DNA from: Pseudomonadales bacterium
GTDB taxonomy: Bacteria; Pseudomonadota; Gammaproteobacteria; Pseudomonadales; UBA5862
Length of the DNA: 64,000 nucleotides
Reading direction: 5' to 3'
Assembly: GCA_024234215.1 (NCBI GenBank)
Contig: JACKOQ010000003.1
Location: 321,572-385,571, forward strand
The first letter of the stretch is position 1. The number at the start of each line of letters is the position of its first letter. The position numbers and the translations under genes are program-made. The notes under the pieces were generated by a model. The model ran no database searches. It had not been told where the DNA came from and was given only the letters and a program-made list of their open reading frames with translations. This document shows, one piece after another, positions 14,965-24,142 of the stretch.

Positions 14965-15452
14965 GGCGTCGACGGCGTCTCGGCCTGCCAATGGCCGCTT
15001 CGGCCACCCCGTTTCTCGAGCAGGCGCACGCCATCGATCACCATCCCCCGGTCGACCCCCTTGCACATGTCGTAAATGGTCAGCGCGGCGATGCTGGCCG
15101 CAGTCAGCGCCTCCATCTCGACACCGGTCTGCCCCCTCAGGCGGCAGGTGGCGCGGATCACCACCCGACTCTGCGCGATGTCGGGCGTCAGTTCGACCTG
15201 AATGGCGCTGAGCAGCAGCGGATGACAGAGCGGAATCAGCTCGGCACAGCGCTTGGCGGCCTGGATGCCGGCAATGCGGGCGACGGTGAGTACATCGCCC
15301 TTCTTGTGCCGTCCCTCAGTGATCAGCCGCAGCGTGTCGGGCGCCATGCGCACGATCGCCTCGGCAGTGGCCTCCCGGCTGCTCTCGGCCTTGTCGGTGA
15401 TGTCGACCATCCGGGCATTGCCGTCGGCGTCGAGGTGGGTGAGCTGGCTCAT
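14961..15452 (-). CDS. moaC: Cyclic pyranopterin monophosphate synthase MoaC
   Basis: This 163-residue enzyme converts the MoaA product to cyclic pyranopterin monophosphate in molybdenum cofactor synthesis. Family hallmarks include MVDITDK near residue 15, KGDVLTVARIAGIQAAKRCAELIPLCHPL and VEMEALTAASIAALTIYDMCK, with the catalytic lysine in MCKGVDRGM. It is the first gene of moaCDE and is divergent from nudJ. Confidence 0.97.
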   Translation of the reverse strand: MSQLTHLDADGNARMVDITDKAESSREATAEAIVRMAPDTLRLITEGRHKKGDVLTVARIAGIQAAKRCAELIPLCHPLLLSAIQVELTPDIAQSRVVIRATCRLRGQTGVEMEALTAASIAALTIYDMCKGVDRGMVIDGVRLLEKRGGRSGHWQAETPSTP

Positions 15453-15556
15453 GTGATCTGTCCGGTCGATCAGGGTCGGCGGCGGGAAGCCGTCTGGCTG
15501 TATTATTCTATAAAGCGTCCATTATCCCAATTGCCAGTCATCCACCGGAGCCCTGC
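15453..15556. promoter_or_regulatory. Divergent moaC/nudJ promoter region
   Basis: An AT-rich block at 15501-15514 (TATTAT, then TATAAA) stands out in the GC-rich context. It is the likely -10 region for the nudJ-mnmA-hflD-purB direction, about 45 bases before the nudJ ATG. No good -35 hexamer was seen. Confidence 0.35.
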
Positions 15557-16009
15557 ATGGATTGGTATCCCCACGCCACGGTCGCCACCATCGTGGAGCG
15601 CGATGGCCACTTTCTGCTGGTCGAAGAGAGCGAGGGCGAGCGCCTGGTCATCAACCAGCCGGCCGGCCACCTCGATCAGGGCGAGACCCTGGCCGCCGCG
15701 GCCGTGCGCGAGACGCTGGAGGAGACCGGCTGGGAGGTCACCGTCAAGGCGCTGCTCGGCCTCTATACCTACACCTCGGCCTACAACGGCATCAGTTATC
15801 TGCGCACCTGCTTCATTGCCGAACCGCTGCGGCACCATCCCGAACGTCCGCTCGACACCGGCATCCTGCGCACACTGTGGCTGACCGTCGACGAACTGCG
15901 CGCCCGCCGTGACCGGCTGCGCAGCCCGCTGGTGCTGCGCAACGTCGAGGACTACCTGCGCGGCAAGCGCTATCCGCTCGATTTCATTCATGAGCATTCC
16001 GGGCAATAG
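15557..16009 (+). CDS. nudJ: Nudix phosphatase NudJ
   Basis: A 150-residue Nudix hydrolase. The Nudix box spans residues 37-59: GHLDQGE followed by RETLEETGW. E. coli NudJ removes phosphate from HMP-pyrophosphate (a thiamin intermediate) and from nucleoside di- and triphosphates. Its place directly before mnmA, hflD and purB is the conserved E. coli order and supports orthology. Confidence 0.93.
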   Translation: MDWYPHATVATIVERDGHFLLVEESEGERLVINQPAGHLDQGETLAAAAVRETLEETGWEVTVKALLGLYTYTSAYNGISYLRTCFIAEPLRHHPERPLDTGILRTLWLTVDELRARRDRLRSPLVLRNVEDYLRGKRYPLDFIHEHSGQ

Positions 16010-16011
16010 GC

Positions 16012-16017
16012 TATAAT
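16012..16017 (+). promoter_or_regulatory. Candidate -10 element for mnmA
   Basis: A perfect TATAAT is embedded in GGCTATAATTGCCGCCC at the end of nudJ. The GC-rich discriminator after it resembles promoters that ppGpp represses. No convincing -35 was found. A transcript starting here would begin only about 20-25 bases before the chosen mnmA start. Confidence 0.45.
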
Positions 16018-16048
16018 TGCCGCCCTTTTGCTCGCCCGGTCACAGCAG

Positions 16049-17194
16049 GTGCCACCCTCCTTCGCACAACGCATCGTCGTCGGCATGTCCGGCGGGGTCG
16101 ACTCCTCGGTCGCTGCCTTCCTGCTGAAGCAGCAGGGCCACCAGGTGGTCGGACTGTTCATGAAGAACTGGGAGGAGGATGACGGCACCGAATACTGTAC
16201 GGCGAAACAGGACCTGGCCGATGCCCGGCAGGTGGCCGATCAGCTCGGCATCGAACTGCACACCGCCAACTTCGCCGCCGAATACTGGGACCAGGTCTTC
16301 AGCCACTTTCTGAGCGAATACCGCGCCGGCCGCACCCCCAACCCCGATGTGTTGTGCAACCGCGAGATCAAGTTCAAGGTCTTCGCCGAGTATGCCGAAC
16401 TGCTGGGTGCCGACCAGATCGCCACCGGCCACTATGCCCGCCTCGATCGGCAGGGCGGGCAGACCCGGCTGCTGAAGGGGCTCGATGCCAACAAGGACCA
16501 GAGCTACTTCCTGCATGCGGTCAGCGCACAGCAGTTTGCCCGCAGCCACTTTCCGGTCGGAGCGCTGCAGAAGTCGCAGGTGCGGCAGATTGCCGCTCAG
16601 CTCGGCCTCGCCACCCAGAGCAAAAAGGACAGCACCGGCATCTGCTTCATCGGTGAGCGCCGCTTCCGCGATTTTCTGACCCGCTATCTGCCCGCGCAGC
16701 CGGGGCCGATCGAAACCGCCGAGGGTCGCCGGCTCGGCGAGCACCACGGGCTGCTCCACCACACGATCGGGCAGCGCCAGGGTCTGGGTGTCGGCGGTGT
16801 CCATGGCGCCGCCGAGGCCCCCTGGTATGTGGCCGCCAAGGATCTGGACCGCAACACGCTGATCGTGGTGCAGGGCCATGACCATCCGCTGCTGCTGGCA
16901 GATGGACTCACCACCTCGGCGCTCCACTGGATCGATGGTGAGGGCCCACGCCTGCCCTGCCGGCTCGCCGCCAAGACGCGCTATCGTCAGCCGGATCAGC
17001 CCTGCTGGCTGGAGCCGGCCGAGGACGGCCGCTGTCGGGTCCGGTTCGACACGCCGCAGCGGGCGGTGACGCCGGGGCAGTATGTGGTGTTCTATCAGGA
17101 CGAGATCTGCCTGGGCGGTGGAGTGATCGAAACCGCCCTGCCTGTGATGCAGCCGGCCCAGCCGTTTTCCCCTGCCCTCCGCCACGGAGCCTAG
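16049..17194 (+). CDS. mnmA: tRNA-specific 2-thiouridylase MnmA
   Basis: A 381-residue enzyme that thiolates U34 of Lys, Glu and Gln tRNAs, using sulfur relayed by Tus proteins. The ATP-binding PP-loop GMSGGVDSS is at residues 12-20. The catalytic cysteines lie in NPDVLCN and GICFIG, and KDSTGICFIGERRFR is diagnostic. GTG 16049 gives an N-terminus matching E. coli MnmA (about 12 residues before the PP-loop). TTG 16028 is in frame and adds seven residues; neither start has a strong ribosome-binding site. Confidence 0.95.
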   Translation: MPPSFAQRIVVGMSGGVDSSVAAFLLKQQGHQVVGLFMKNWEEDDGTEYCTAKQDLADARQVADQLGIELHTANFAAEYWDQVFSHFLSEYRAGRTPNPDVLCNREIKFKVFAEYAELLGADQIATGHYARLDRQGGQTRLLKGLDANKDQSYFLHAVSAQQFARSHFPVGALQKSQVRQIAAQLGLATQSKKDSTGICFIGERRFRDFLTRYLPAQPGPIETAEGRRLGEHHGLLHHTIGQRQGLGVGGVHGAAEAPWYVAAKDLDRNTLIVVQGHDHPLLLADGLTTSALHWIDGEGPRLPCRLAAKTRYRQPDQPCWLEPAEDGRCRVRFDTPQRAVTPGQYVVFYQDEICLGGGVIETALPVMQPAQPFSPALRHGA

Positions 17195-17818
17195 ATGGCC
17201 AGATCGATCGAGGAACAGGCCCTGGCCTTTGCCGCCCTCCTGCAGTTTGCCCAAGGGGTCGATCGCCTCGCCCGCACCGGCGTGGTCTCGCAATCGAACA
17301 TCGAGACTGCCGTGACGGCGACCCTCTGCACCCATCCCGCCTCGACCGAGGCGGTGTTCGGTGGCCTCTCGCCGATCCTGCCCGGGCTGCGCCTGCTCAG
17401 TGGTTGGCGCCAGAACGGCAAGAGTGACGAGATGGTCAGTACGCTGCGCTATGCGGTGGCCGCCATCCACCTGCAGGGCAAGCTCGCGGCGCAGCCACGG
17501 ATGCTCGATCAGATCGGCCAGGAGCTGGTCCAGATCGGCCGCCAGCAGCAGTTGCCCGACTTCGACCAGGCCGCACTGGTCGGTCAGCTCTCGCGGCTCT
17601 ATCAGCAGAGCCTCAGCACGCTGCGCTTTCGCATCCAGGTGGTCGGCGAGCCGCGCCATCTGCAGAACAGCGAGATCGCCGACAAGATTCGCCTGCTGCT
17701 GTTCGCCGCCGTGCGCTCGGCCATGCTCTGGCGCCAGCTGGGCGGACGCCCGCTGTTTTTGCTCTGGCAGCGGCGCGCCCTGATCAACACGGCCGACCGC
17801 CTGCTCCAGCGCCACTGA
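17195..17818 (+). CDS. hflD: HflD, lysogenization regulator homologue
   Basis: A 207-residue protein matching HflD in length and position. In E. coli HflD is a peripheral membrane protein that binds lambda CII and affects the lysis-lysogeny choice; its cellular role is unclear. Recognisable parts are an N-terminal helical region and a C-terminal EIADKIRLLLFAAVRSAMLWRQ helix. It starts at the base after the mnmA stop, so it is co-transcribed, and purB follows. Confidence 0.92.
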   Translation: MARSIEEQALAFAALLQFAQGVDRLARTGVVSQSNIETAVTATLCTHPASTEAVFGGLSPILPGLRLLSGWRQNGKSDEMVSTLRYAVAAIHLQGKLAAQPRMLDQIGQELVQIGRQQQLPDFDQAALVGQLSRLYQQSLSTLRFRIQVVGEPRHLQNSEIADKIRLLLFAAVRSAMLWRQLGGRPLFLLWQRRALINTADRLLQRH

Positions 17819-17867
17819 CCACCCCGCACAGCGAAACTGCCCCCTTCAAGTCAACCCCGGACCGCCC

Positions 17868-19253
17868 ATGACACTCTCGACCCTGACCGCACTCTCCCCG
17901 ATCGATGGCCGCTATGCCGACAAAAGCACCGAACTGCGGCGCTACTTCAGCGAGTTCGGCCTGATTCGCCATCGGCTGCTGGTCGAGGTGCGCTGGTTTC
18001 AGCATCTGGCGCAATCCGGTCAACTGCCCGAGCTGCCGCCGCTGTCGAGCGCGGCCAACCATTTTCTGAACTCCCTGGTCGACCAGTTCGATGAGGCGGC
18101 CGCCGAGCAGATCAAGCAGATCGAACGCGGCACCAACCATGACGTCAAGGCGGTGGAGTACCACCTGAAGCAGTGCTTCGCCAGCCAGCCGGAACTGCGG
18201 CCACGGCTGGAGTTCATCCACTTCGGCTGCACCTCCGAGGACATCAACAACCTGAGCCATGCGCTGATGGTGCAGGGTGCCCGCAACGACATCCTGCTGC
18301 CGCTGATCGATCGACTGATCGACACCATCGCCGAGTTCAGCGTGCAGCTTGCCGGCTTGCCGATGCTGTCGCGCACCCATGGCCAGAGCGCCTCGCCCAC
18401 CACCGTCGGCAAGGAGTTCGCCAATGTCGCCTATCGTCTGCGGCGGCAGCGGCAGCAGATCGCCACCACTGCGCTGCTCGGCAAGATGAATGGCGCCGTC
18501 GGCAACTTCAATGCGCACTGCGTCAGCTACCCCGAGCTCGACTGGCCGACGCTGGCCAGCCGCTTCGTCACCGACCTGGGGCTGGCGTGGAACCCCTACA
18601 CCACCCAGATCGAGCCACACGACTGCCTGGCCGAGCTGTTCGATGCCATCGCCCGCTTCAACACCGTGCTGATCGACTTCACCCGCGACCTCTGGGGCTA
18701 CATCTCGCTCGGCTATTTTGGTCAGAAGCGGGTCGCCGGCGAGGTGGGCTCCTCGACGATGCCGCACAAGGTCAATCCGATCGATTTCGAGAATGCCGAG
18801 GGCAATCTCGGCATCGCCAATGCGCTGCTGCACCACTTCTCCAGCAAGCTGCCGATCTCGCGCTGGCAGCGCGACCTGACCGACTCCACCGTGCTGCGCA
18901 ACCTCGGCACCGCCTTTGCGCACACCACTATCGCCCTGCACTCGACACTCAAGGGACTCGGCAAGCTGGAGATCAACCGCGAACGGATCGCCGCCGATCT
19001 GGACAGTGCCTGGGAGGTGCTGGCCGAAGCCATCCAGATGGTGATGCGCCGCCATGGCGTCGAGGAGCCCTACGAGAAGCTGAAGGAATTGACCCGCGGT
19101 CAGGCCATCGACCAGGCAGCGCTGCAACAGTTCATCGACCAGTTGGCGATTCCGGAGGCCGAAAAGGCCCGGCTGCGGCAGCTCACCCCGGCCGGTTACA
19201 TCGGCAATGCCCCCCACCAGGCGACCAGCATCCGGCAGTGGCTCGACGACTGA
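17868..19253 (+). CDS. purB: Adenylosuccinate lyase
   Basis: This 461-residue enzyme acts twice in purine synthesis, splitting SAICAR and adenylosuccinate with release of fumarate. The superfamily signature GSSTMPHKVNP is at residues 294-304. The catalytic histidine region SRTHGQSASPTT and the substrate segment TSEDINNLSHA are intact. Length is standard (E. coli 456). It is the last gene of the nudJ-mnmA-hflD-purB unit. Confidence 0.98.
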   Translation: MTLSTLTALSPIDGRYADKSTELRRYFSEFGLIRHRLLVEVRWFQHLAQSGQLPELPPLSSAANHFLNSLVDQFDEAAAEQIKQIERGTNHDVKAVEYHLKQCFASQPELRPRLEFIHFGCTSEDINNLSHALMVQGARNDILLPLIDRLIDTIAEFSVQLAGLPMLSRTHGQSASPTTVGKEFANVAYRLRRQRQQIATTALLGKMNGAVGNFNAHCVSYPELDWPTLASRFVTDLGLAWNPYTTQIEPHDCLAELFDAIARFNTVLIDFTRDLWGYISLGYFGQKRVAGEVGSSTMPHKVNPIDFENAEGNLGIANALLHHFSSKLPISRWQRDLTDSTVLRNLGTAFAHTTIALHSTLKGLGKLEINRERIAADLDSAWEVLAEAIQMVMRRHGVEEPYEKLKELTRGQAIDQAALQQFIDQLAIPEAEKARLRQLTPAGYIGNAPHQATSIRQWLDD

Positions 19254-19353
19254 GCTGCACGGTGGCGCTGACGGCCCGGCCATGCGCGCCGGGTGGGCCA
19301 TGCTACAATCGGGCCCAGCATCACACCCGGATCGCCGAGAGGTCGCACTGCCC

Positions 19354-20412
19354 ATGAACGTGACCGAAAAGCTGCTGAAAAGTCACCAGATCGACGAAAC
19401 CCTCTTCGTCGAAGCCCGCGACGGGCATCACTTGGCCGAAGCGCAGTATCAGGCACTGAAACGGCAGATCGAGGCGCTGCTGGCCAGCAAGAATGCGGTC
19501 ATCGTCGCCCACTACTACACCGACCCGCAGTTGCAGCGACTGGCCGAGGAGACCGGCGGCTTCGTCTCCGACTCGCTGCAGATGGCCCGCTTCGGCAAGG
19601 AACACCCCGCCACCACGCTGATGGTGGTCGGCGTGCGCTTCATGGGCGAGACCGCCAAGATTCTCACACCGCACAAGCGGGTGCTGATGCCAACGCTGGA
19701 GGCCACCTGTTCACTCGACATCAGCTGCCCGATCGACCCTTTTTCGGCCTTCTGCGATGCCCATCCCGACCACACCGTGGTGGTCTATGCCAACACCTCC
19801 GCCGCCGTGAAGGCGCGTGCCGACTGGGTGGCCACCTCCAGCATGGCGCTCGAACTGATCGAACATCTGAGCGCAGAGGGTCAGAAGATTCTCTGGGCAC
19901 CGGACAAGCACCTGGGCAGCTACCTGGCCGAGCAGAGCGGCGCCGACATGCTGCTGTGGGACGGCGCCTGCATCGTCCATGAGGAGTTCAAGGCCCAAGG
20001 CATTCGCGACCTCAAGCATGTCTACCCTGACGCAGCCGTGCTGGCCCACCCCGAATCGCCGAAGACGGTGCTCGATCTGGCCGATCTGGTCGGTTCAACC
20101 ACCCAGATCATCGAGGCGGCCCGCAGGCTGCCCAACGACACCTTCATCGTCGCCACCGACCGCGGCCTGATCTACAAGCTCGAACAGCTCGCGCCGGGCA
20201 AACGTTTTCTGGAGGCCCCCACCGGCGGCCGTGGCGCCACCTGTCACAGTTGTGCCCACTGCCCGTGGATGGCGATGAACCATCTGGAGAATCTGCTGGT
20301 CAGCCTGCGTGATGAGTGCAACGAGATCGAACTCGACGCAGAGCTGTGTCGGCAGGCCATGGTGCCGCTGGAGCGGATGCTGGCCTTCTCGAAAAGCCTG
20401 CCGCCACGCTGA
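19354..20412 (+). CDS. nadA: Quinolinate synthase NadA
   Basis: A 352-residue iron-sulfur enzyme that condenses iminoaspartate with dihydroxyacetone phosphate to quinolinate in NAD synthesis. The three [4Fe-4S] ligands match E. coli spacing: C119 in ATCSLD, C206 in GACIVHE and C300 in the CHSCAHCPW segment. ATG 19354 gives a normal N-terminus; the frame upstream is non-coding. A TACAAT -10-like box lies near 19303. No nadB or nadC is nearby. Confidence 0.97.
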   Translation: MNVTEKLLKSHQIDETLFVEARDGHHLAEAQYQALKRQIEALLASKNAVIVAHYYTDPQLQRLAEETGGFVSDSLQMARFGKEHPATTLMVVGVRFMGETAKILTPHKRVLMPTLEATCSLDISCPIDPFSAFCDAHPDHTVVVYANTSAAVKARADWVATSSMALELIEHLSAEGQKILWAPDKHLGSYLAEQSGADMLLWDGACIVHEEFKAQGIRDLKHVYPDAAVLAHPESPKTVLDLADLVGSTTQIIEAARRLPNDTFIVATDRGLIYKLEQLAPGKRFLEAPTGGRGATCHSCAHCPWMAMNHLENLLVSLRDECNEIELDAELCRQAMVPLERMLAFSKSLPPR

Positions 20413-20413
20413 T

Positions 20414-21913
20414 TCAGCGCGTCGCCATGCCCAACTGCTTGCGCAGCCGCCGAATCTGCCCCAGCCGCTCGTCGACCGAGGCACTCTCGCCGTAGTTGCC
20501 CTGCGACAGCGCGCGGGCATATTCGAGCTGCCGCTGCGCATCGTCGATCTGCCCCATCAGCAGCGCATACTCGCCCTGCGCCCGGTGCATGCCGCGCGCA
20601 TCACCCGAGCGTCCCCGCGCCTCGGCCAGCCGATACCAGACCGGGGCATCCCACGGCCGTTCCCGGCTCAGCCGGGCCAGCAGCGGCTCGGCGGCCGCCG
20701 GTCGACCGCTGGCCAGCAGCGCTTCAGCCTGGGCGATCGTCAGCGGATAGCTGTCGGGCGCACGCTTCAGCGCCGGATCGAGCCGTGCCAGCGCCGCCTG
20801 CGCGCGACCGCGGGCCATGTCGATCTGCACCTGGGTATAGAGATAACCCAGCGCCAGCGGCTCACGCTCCAGCAGCGGTTTGAGGGTGGCTTCGGCCTCC
20901 TGCGGCCGCTGCGCCTTCAGTTGCGCCAGCGCCAGCAGATAGCGGTTGCCATCATCCAGCGCACCGCCCGGTTGCGTCGCCAGCGTGGCCTCGACCTGCT
21001 TGATGATGCGCACCGGATTGCCCTCGAGGGCGTTCTGCATGCGGCTGCGGGCCTGCTCGTATTCGATGCTGTCGACCTTGGCCTCAGCATTGTCGGGATA
21101 CTGCGCGACGCGGTTCTGGGTGTCGGCGATGCGCGCCTCGGTCAACGGGTGGGTCAGCAGAAATTGTGGGGCCCGGTCACCGGCGAAGGAGCGGGCCTGC
21201 AACATCTGCTCGAACATCGCCGGCATCTGCCTGGGATCGTAGCCGGCCGCGACCAGGTTGAGCATGCCGATGCGGTCGGCCTCGCTCTCATACTGGCGGC
21301 TGAAGCGCAACTGCTCCTGAATCAGCGCCGCCTGACTGCCGGTGATCATCGCCATGCCGGCATCGCCACCGCCCGAGGCCGCCAGCACCACGCCGGCCAG
21401 CATCGCCGCCAGCATCGGCACGCTGTTCTTGCGTGCGCTGTCGACCATCCGCACATGGTGCCGCTGACTCAGGTGCGCCAGTTCGTGGGCCAGCACCGAG
21501 GCGAGCTGTGCCTCGTTCCGCGCATGGCTGAACAGCCCGGCATTGACGCCGACCACACCACCCGGCACGGCAAAGGCGTTCAGCTCCGGGCTGTCGATCA
21601 CCACCAGTGTCAGGCGGCGGTCCTGCAGCTGGCTGCTGCCGGCCAACTGGCCGAGCAGGTTCTCCAGATAGTGGTTGACCACCGGATCATCCAGCATGGT
21701 GACCTGGCTGCGCAGCTGCATCAGCCAGATCTGCCCGAGAAAGTGCTCCTCGTCGGTCGAGATGATGCTGGAGCTGACATCACCCAGATAGGGCAACTGC
21801 GGCTCATCCTGCCCGATCGGCACCTGGGGCTCTGCACGCAGCGCTGCATTGACGAACAGCAGCCCGCACAGCAGCATGGTCAGGACCGGACGCAGGGATG
21901 AAAAAACAGGCAT
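20414..21913 (-). CDS. bepA: Periplasmic M48 metalloprotease/chaperone BepA
   Basis: A 499-residue exported zinc protease with TPR repeats. A signal peptide spans about residues 1-27 (cleavage after ALRA). The zinc motif HELAH is at 143-147 with the third ligand in ESEAD near 209-213, and tetratricopeptide helices fill residues 310-480. E. coli BepA (487 residues) helps LptD and other outer-membrane proteins assemble and degrades misassembled ones. ATG 21913 begins the signal peptide; the longer frame upstream lacks support. It is convergent with nadA, one base apart. Confidence 0.92.
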   Translation of the reverse strand: MPVFSSLRPVLTMLLCGLLFVNAALRAEPQVPIGQDEPQLPYLGDVSSSIISTDEEHFLGQIWLMQLRSQVTMLDDPVVNHYLENLLGQLAGSSQLQDRRLTLVVIDSPELNAFAVPGGVVGVNAGLFSHARNEAQLASVLAHELAHLSQRHHVRMVDSARKNSVPMLAAMLAGVVLAASGGGDAGMAMITGSQAALIQEQLRFSRQYESEADRIGMLNLVAAGYDPRQMPAMFEQMLQARSFAGDRAPQFLLTHPLTEARIADTQNRVAQYPDNAEAKVDSIEYEQARSRMQNALEGNPVRIIKQVEATLATQPGGALDDGNRYLLALAQLKAQRPQEAEATLKPLLEREPLALGYLYTQVQIDMARGRAQAALARLDPALKRAPDSYPLTIAQAEALLASGRPAAAEPLLARLSRERPWDAPVWYRLAEARGRSGDARGMHRAQGEYALLMGQIDDAQRQLEYARALSQGNYGESASVDERLGQIRRLRKQLGMATR

Positions 21914-22046
21914 TGGAGTCCGCTGGTATTGGAACGGGTGCAGAAAGCGCCGCACTGGCCGCCCGCATGTTGGCAATGGACAGCGACACGCACGAAATGT
22001 TCTGCTGCGACGAAGAGCACCCCACACCGCCATCCTCGGAGGCACC

Positions 22047-23513
22047 ATGTTGCGTCGAACCAAGATCGTTGCCACCCTCGGCCCCGCCACCGATGCACCG
22101 CAGGTGCTAGAGCAGATGCTGCTGGCCGGCGTCAATGTCGTACGGCTCAACTTCTCGCACGGCGAGGCCGAGGAGCATCAGGCGCGCGCCCGCATGGTGC
22201 GCGAAATCAGCGCCCGGCACAATCTCAATGTGGCGATCCTGGCCGACCTGCAGGGGCCGAAGATCCGGGTGCGCTCGTTCCGCGATGGCAAGGTCACCTT
22301 GCAGCGCGGTGCGCCCTTCGCACTCGATGCCACGCTCGATGAGTTCGAGGGCGACATCCACCAGGTGGGCATCGACTATCCGGCGCTGCCGGCCGATTGC
22401 CGGCCGGGTGACATCCTGCTGCTGGACGATGGCCGCATCGAGCTGCGGGTCGACAGCATCACCACCCACCGCATCGACACCGAGGTGCTGGTGGGTGGCC
22501 CCCTCAGCAACCACAAGGGCATCAACCGCCAGGGTGGCGGGCTCTCGGCGCCGGCGCTCTCCGACAAGGATGAGGCCGACATCGTCACCGCCGCCGCCAT
22601 CGGCGTCGACTTTGTCGCCGTCTCTTTCGTGCGCTCGGCCGAGGACATCGACACCGCCCGGCAACTGATCCGTGAGGCCGGCAGCCAGGCCGCGGTGGTG
22701 GCCAAGATCGAACGGGCCGAGGCCGTCGCCAGCGATGCCGCGCTCGACCGCATCATCACCGCCGCCGACGTCATCATGGTGGCACGCGGCGATCTGGGGG
22801 TCGAGGTGGGCGACTGGGAGCTGGTCGGCATCCAGAAGCAGATCATCAAGCGCGCCTGGACCCTGAACCGGGTGGTGATCACCGCCACCCAGATGATGGA
22901 GTCGATGATCGACAATCCGGTGCCGACCCGCGCCGAGGTGTTCGATGTCGCCAACGCGGTGCTCGATGGCACCGACGCGGTGATGCTCTCGGCTGAGACC
23001 GCCACCGGCCACCATCCGGTCGAGGCGGTGCGGGCGATGGCGCGCACCTGCATCGGCGCCGAGAAGCAGCCTTCGGCCCGTTCGTCCTCCTACCGGGTCG
23101 ACTCCGAGTTTCACCGCATCGACGAGGCGATCGCGATGGCGTCGATGTACATCGCCAACCATCTGACCGGCATCAAGGCGGTGGTCTGCCTGACCGAATC
23201 GGGCGCCACGCCGCTGTGGATGTCGCGCATCAGCTCGGCGCAGCCGATCTACGCCCTGTCGCGCCACCACTCGACCCTGCGCCGGGTGGCGCTCTACCGC
23301 GATGTTGAAGGGTTGCTGTACGACTACACCCAGGTGGAGCCGGACGAGGTCAACAAGGGTGCGATCGACCTGCTCGAACAGCAGGGCGCGGTGCAGAAGG
23401 GTGATCTGGTGATCATCACCGAGGGCGACCACCGCGGCAAACCGGGCGCCACCAACACGCTGCGCATCCTGCAGGTCGGCACCACCTTCAAGGGGACCTA
23501 TCGACCGAACTGA
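22047..23513 (+). CDS. pyk: Pyruvate kinase
   Basis: A 488-residue glycolytic enzyme making pyruvate and ATP from phosphoenolpyruvate. Signatures are the RTKIVATLGPA start, RLNFSHG, the catalytic block VVAKIERAEAV, VMVARGDLGVEV and TATQMMESM. The length and C-terminal region fit the PykA (type II) group. ATG 22047 is preceded by a GGAGG ribosome-binding site; the longer upstream frame is discarded. Confidence 0.97.
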   Translation: MLRRTKIVATLGPATDAPQVLEQMLLAGVNVVRLNFSHGEAEEHQARARMVREISARHNLNVAILADLQGPKIRVRSFRDGKVTLQRGAPFALDATLDEFEGDIHQVGIDYPALPADCRPGDILLLDDGRIELRVDSITTHRIDTEVLVGGPLSNHKGINRQGGGLSAPALSDKDEADIVTAAAIGVDFVAVSFVRSAEDIDTARQLIREAGSQAAVVAKIERAEAVASDAALDRIITAADVIMVARGDLGVEVGDWELVGIQKQIIKRAWTLNRVVITATQMMESMIDNPVPTRAEVFDVANAVLDGTDAVMLSAETATGHHPVEAVRAMARTCIGAEKQPSARSSSYRVDSEFHRIDEAIAMASMYIANHLTGIKAVVCLTESGATPLWMSRISSAQPIYALSRHHSTLRRVALYRDVEGLLYDYTQVEPDEVNKGAIDLLEQQGAVQKGDLVIITEGDHRGKPGATNTLRILQVGTTFKGTYRPN

Positions 23514-23629
23514 CGCCAGACTCCGCAATCCGCCGACCGGACAGGAGCGGCATAAACCATATTTTCTACGGTAGAATGACTTGGCCGCTCGTACCGGCCT
23601 GCCCACCATCACGACTCCCGGAGCCCGCC

Positions 23630-24067
23630 ATGAACGACAACGACCTGATCCTCGCCTCCTTCGAGCAGACTGCCGAAAAAGCCGGTGACATCTCCGCAGC
23701 GGTCTATGAACGCTACTTCGCGGCCAGCCCCGAATCGGCGCATATGATGGAGCACATGGACCACCTGATGCGGGCACGGATGCTGGACGAGGCGATGATG
23801 CTGATCATGATGCCCGATGGCGACGAACTCGAGACCGTACTCGGCTTCGAGGTGCTGACCCACACCAACAACGGCGTGCTTCTGCCGATGTACAGCGCGC
23901 TGTTCGACGCCATTCGGCAGACGGTGCGCGATGCCGTCGCCACTGCATGGAATGCCGACTTCGAGGGCGCCTGGCAGCGCCGCATCGCCGCGCTGACCCA
24001 GGAGATCAACCGGCATTACGAGGAGGTGATCAGCCATCAACCCCACGCCATCGGCAGCGGCCGCTGA
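23630..24067 (+). CDS. Globin-like haem protein
   Basis: A 145-residue, all-helical, methionine-rich protein whose pattern resembles a single-domain globin. The N-terminal LILASFEQTAEKAGDISAAVYERYF looks like helices A-B. H78 in LTHTNNGV is a candidate proximal histidine, and the following Y-x-A-L-F-D-A-I and AWQRRIAALTQEI helices fit globin helices G and H. Short globins bind oxygen or nitric oxide. ATG 23630 was preferred to an in-frame start at 23576. A strong terminator follows, so the gene is a single-gene unit. The globin call is by pattern only. Confidence 0.65.
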   Translation: MNDNDLILASFEQTAEKAGDISAAVYERYFAASPESAHMMEHMDHLMRARMLDEAMMLIMMPDGDELETVLGFEVLTHTNNGVLLPMYSALFDAIRQTVRDAVATAWNADFEGAWQRRIAALTQEINRHYEEVISHQPHAIGSGR

Positions 24068-24072
24068 AACGG

Positions 24073-24100
24073 AAAAACCCGCCGGTCAAGGCGGGTTTTT
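24073..24100 (+). terminator. Rho-independent terminator after the globin-like gene
   Basis: An inverted repeat AAAAACCCGCC / GGCGGGTTTTT (24073-24083 and 24090-24100) with a 6-base loop ends in a T run. It works in both directions and also separates the convergent chemoreceptor gene. Confidence 0.9.
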
Positions 24101-24142
24101 CGTTTGGGCGACCCCCTGTCGGGTGGTCGCCCTGCTTTGCTC

